From contig NZ_FMCV01000015.1 in assembly GCF_900091565.1 (NCBI RefSeq), positions 62,001 through 126,000 on the forward strand: DNA of 64,000 nucleotides, given 5' to 3'. A model generated the notes under the pieces. The model was not told the origin of the DNA. It saw only the letters and a list, made by a program, of their open reading frames with translations, and ran no database searches. The position numbers and the translations under genes were made by a program. Below, one piece after another: positions 62,220 to 64,000 of the stretch (positions are counted from its first letter, which is position 1; each line of letters starts with the position of its first letter). Source of the stretch: Micromonospora marina (GTDB lineage: Bacteria > Actinomycetota > Actinomycetes > Mycobacteriales > Micromonosporaceae).

Positions 62220-63290
62220 ATGAGTGCTCGGGATCCCCTCGCCGACCTGCGCCGGATCGCGTTCCTGCTGGAGCGGGCGAACGAGGCCACGTACCGGGTC
62301 CGGGCGTTCCGGTCGGCGGCGAAGACGCTCGGCGCGCTGCCCGCGGCCGAAATCGCCGAGCGGGCCCGCACCGGCAAGCTGACCGAGCTGTCCGGTGTCG
62401 GTGACGTCACCGCCCGCTGCGTGGCCGAGTCGCTGGCCGGCGAGGAACCGGTCTACCTGCGCCGGCTGCTGGCCACCGAGGGCACCGACCTGGACGAGGC
62501 TGCGACGAAGCTGCGGGACGCGCTGCGCGGCGACTGCCACACCCACTCGGACTGGTCCGACGGCGGCTCACCGATCGAGGAGATGGCGCTGGCGGCGGTC
62601 GAGCTGGGCCACGAGTACCTGGTGCTCACCGACCACTCGCCACGGCTGAAGGTCGCCCGGGGCCTGACCGCGGAGCGGCTGCGCAAGCAGCTCGACCACG
62701 TCGCAGCCGTCAACGAGGCGCTGCCGAAGGGCTTCCGCCTCCTCACCGGCATCGAGGTCGACATCCTCGCCGACGGCTCGCTCGACCAGGACGAGGACCT
62801 GCTGGCCCGCCTGGACGTGGTGGTCGGCTCGGTGCACAGCGGCCTGAACGACGACCGGGCGAGGATGACCCGCCGGATGCTGACCGCCATCGCGAACCCG
62901 CACCTGGACATCCTCGGGCACTGCACCGGGCGGATGGTCTCCTCCCGGCCCGCCGGGGTGACCGGGCCGGGTGACCGGGGGCACCGGGCGCGTACCCGCA
63001 AGGAGAGCGAGTTCGACGCGGACGCCGTCTTCGCGGCCTGCGCCGAGCACGACGTGGCCGTCGAGATCAACTCCCGGCCGGAGCGGCAGGACCCGCCGAA
63101 GCGGCTGATCCGCCTCGCGCTGGAGGCCGGGTGCCGGTTCGCGATCGACACCGACGCGCACGCGCCGGGACAGCTCGACTGGCAGCGTTTCGGCTGCGAG
63201 CGGGCGGCGCTGTGCGGCGTACCGGCGAAGCGGGTGGTGAACACCTGGACGGCCGACCGCCTGGTGAAGTGGACGGCCGGCCGTCGCTGA
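62220..63290 (+). CDS. PHP-domain protein (PolX C-half-like)
   Basis: 356 residues. An N-terminal helical/HhH part (about 1-95, with TELSGVGDVTARCVAESL) precedes a PHP phosphoesterase domain. The metal motifs are CHTHSDWSDG, TDHSPRLKV, GIEVDILADG, VVGSVHSG, LDILGHCTGR, VEINSRP and DTDAHAP, all present. This is the part of PolX without the polymerase domain, as in many actinobacteria. A 3'-nuclease or DNA-repair role is likely, unproven here. GGAGG precedes the ATG. Confidence 0.87.
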   Translation: MSARDPLADLRRIAFLLERANEATYRVRAFRSAAKTLGALPAAEIAERARTGKLTELSGVGDVTARCVAESLAGEEPVYLRRLLATEGTDLDEAATKLRDALRGDCHTHSDWSDGGSPIEEMALAAVELGHEYLVLTDHSPRLKVARGLTAERLRKQLDHVAAVNEALPKGFRLLTGIEVDILADGSLDQDEDLLARLDVVVGSVHSGLNDDRARMTRRMLTAIANPHLDILGHCTGRMVSSRPAGVTGPGDRGHRARTRKESEFDADAVFAACAEHDVAVEINSRPERQDPPKRLIRLALEAGCRFAIDTDAHAPGQLDWQRFGCERAALCGVPAKRVVNTWTADRLVKWTAGRR

Positions 63291-63293
63291 CGG

Positions 63294-64000
63294 TCAGCCC
63301 CGGGTGGCCGGTGCGGCCGTGCGGACGCCGGGCGCGATCACCTCGGGGCGTGGGCGGCGCCGCCCGAACAGGCCCTGGGCGACCGCGACGCCGACGAGCA
63401 CCACGAACGCGCCCACCGGCTGGTGCCAGTTCATCCGCTCGCCGAGCACCACCGCGCCGACGAGCACCGCGAACACCGGGATCAGGTACGTCACCGTGGA
63501 GGCCGTGCTCGCCCCGGCCAACCGGATGTTGCGCATGTTGATCACGAAGGCGAGCCCGGTGCCGAGCGCGCCGAGCGCCAGCACGCTCGCCGCCACGCGC
63601 GGGGAGAGGCCGGCCGGCGACGGCGGCGTGCCGACGAACGGCGCGACGATCGCGAGCTGCGCGGTCGCCACCAGCAGCTGGGCCGCCGACAGCGACAGAC
63701 CGGAGTACGCGCTGCCCGCCACGAACTTCTTCTGGTACGGAATCGCCAGCCCGTAGCAGGCCGCCGCACCGAAGCACATGAGCTGGCCGACGAAGTGGGC
63801 GCCGCCCACGCCCTCCCAGACGCCGAGCACCACGAGCACGCCGACGAAGCCCAGCCCCAGCCCGACCGCGCGCCGGGCGGTCAGCCGCTCGGTGCGGAAC
63901 ACCAGCACCGCCAGGGGCAGCACGATCAGCGGCGTGGTGGCGTTCCAGATGCCGGCGAGCATCGACTCGACCCGCTGCTCGCCGTAGCCGAACAGCGTGA
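63294..64000 (-). CDS. EamA/DMT-family permease, 5' end outside the window
   Basis: At least 234 residues, with the start beyond 64000: the frame stays open to the edge and reads LFGYGEQRVESMLAGIWNAT before the first internal ATG. Motif NATTPLIVLPLAVLVF and about seven hydrophobic helices identify an EamA (drug/metabolite transporter) permease, missing its first two or three helices here. Substrate unknown. Its stop lies 3 bp from the convergent PHP gene. Confidence 0.88.
   Translation of the reverse strand, partial: TLFGYGEQRVESMLAGIWNATTPLIVLPLAVLVFRTERLTARRAVGLGLGFVGVLVVLGVWEGVGGAHFVGQLMCFGAAACYGLAIPYQKKFVAGSAYSGLSLSAAQLLVATAQLAIVAPFVGTPPSPAGLSPRVAASVLALGALGTGLAFVINMRNIRLAGASTASTVTYLIPVFAVLVGAVVLGERMNWHQPVGAFVVLVGVAVAQGLFGRRRPRPEVIAPGVRTAAPATRG

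Overview
The window is very GC-rich chromosomal DNA from an actinomycete, most likely Micromonospora or a close relative in the Micromonosporaceae. This rests on the gene content (a WhiB-family regulator, a class III cyclase/ATPase/TPR protein, LeuA of the actinobacterial type, an ECF sigma factor with a DGPF partner, paired Get3-like ATPases), the many GTG starts, the 4-nt ATGA/GTGA overlaps, and interspersed palindromic repeats that I associate with this family. No species is claimed. The genes look like stable chromosome. I found no prophage, integrative element, CRISPR array, complete insertion sequence or biosynthetic megacluster.

Layout: 1-8740 is a tightly coupled acyl-CoA catabolic operon (probable TetR regulator tail, TIGR03084 protein, AtuA-like protein, acyl-CoA dehydrogenase, biotin-dependent carboxylase beta and alpha chains, second dehydrogenase). 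8798-16072 holds small unknown genes, a Ser/Thr kinase, a giant adenylate cyclase-ATPase and a metallo-beta-lactamase-fold hydrolase. 15272-25066 has the same order as a conserved actinobacterial block (M. tuberculosis Rv3677c-Rv3683; Streptomyces wblA region): MBL hydrolase, RidA, DUF4177, two Get3/ArsA ATPases, WhiB4/WblA, a PonA2-type penicillin-binding protein and a metallophosphoesterase. 25215-34574 holds tRNA-Pro, a VOC-gene remnant, a HAD phosphatase, a ChaA-type antiporter, an MFS transporter, a secreted nucleotidase, a frameshifted phosphodiesterase and a diguanylate cyclase. 34597-42963 holds the lysC-asd operon, a lipoprotein, a decayed ArsR gene, leuA with a leader-peptide attenuator, a DHA2-type exporter, and a secreted HNH nuclease followed by an unknown gene. 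43018-49013 is a complete dppABCDF-type peptide ABC importer. 49336-53739 holds recR, ybaB, dnaX, the SRP RNA and tRNA-Ser(GGA). 53804-64000 holds an ECF sigma/DGPF pair, a Nudix hydrolase, secreted unknown proteins, tRNA-Ser(CGA), a DeoD-type purine nucleoside phosphorylase, tadA and its partner, an M23 lipoprotein, a PHP-domain protein and a truncated EamA permease.

Three genome-scale patterns stand out. First, a palindromic element of about 55 bp occurs four times. Two copies lie in frame inside enzymes of the carboxylase operon, and one supplies the last residues and stop codon of an exporter. Second, at least sixteen genes have a TANNNT-like -10 box exactly 6-8 nt before their start codon, so they are probably transcribed without a leader. 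Third, a nearly identical 31-bp element (28/31) containing an SOS-box-like half and a TCCACAG/CTGTGGA dyad lies upstream of two unrelated genes.
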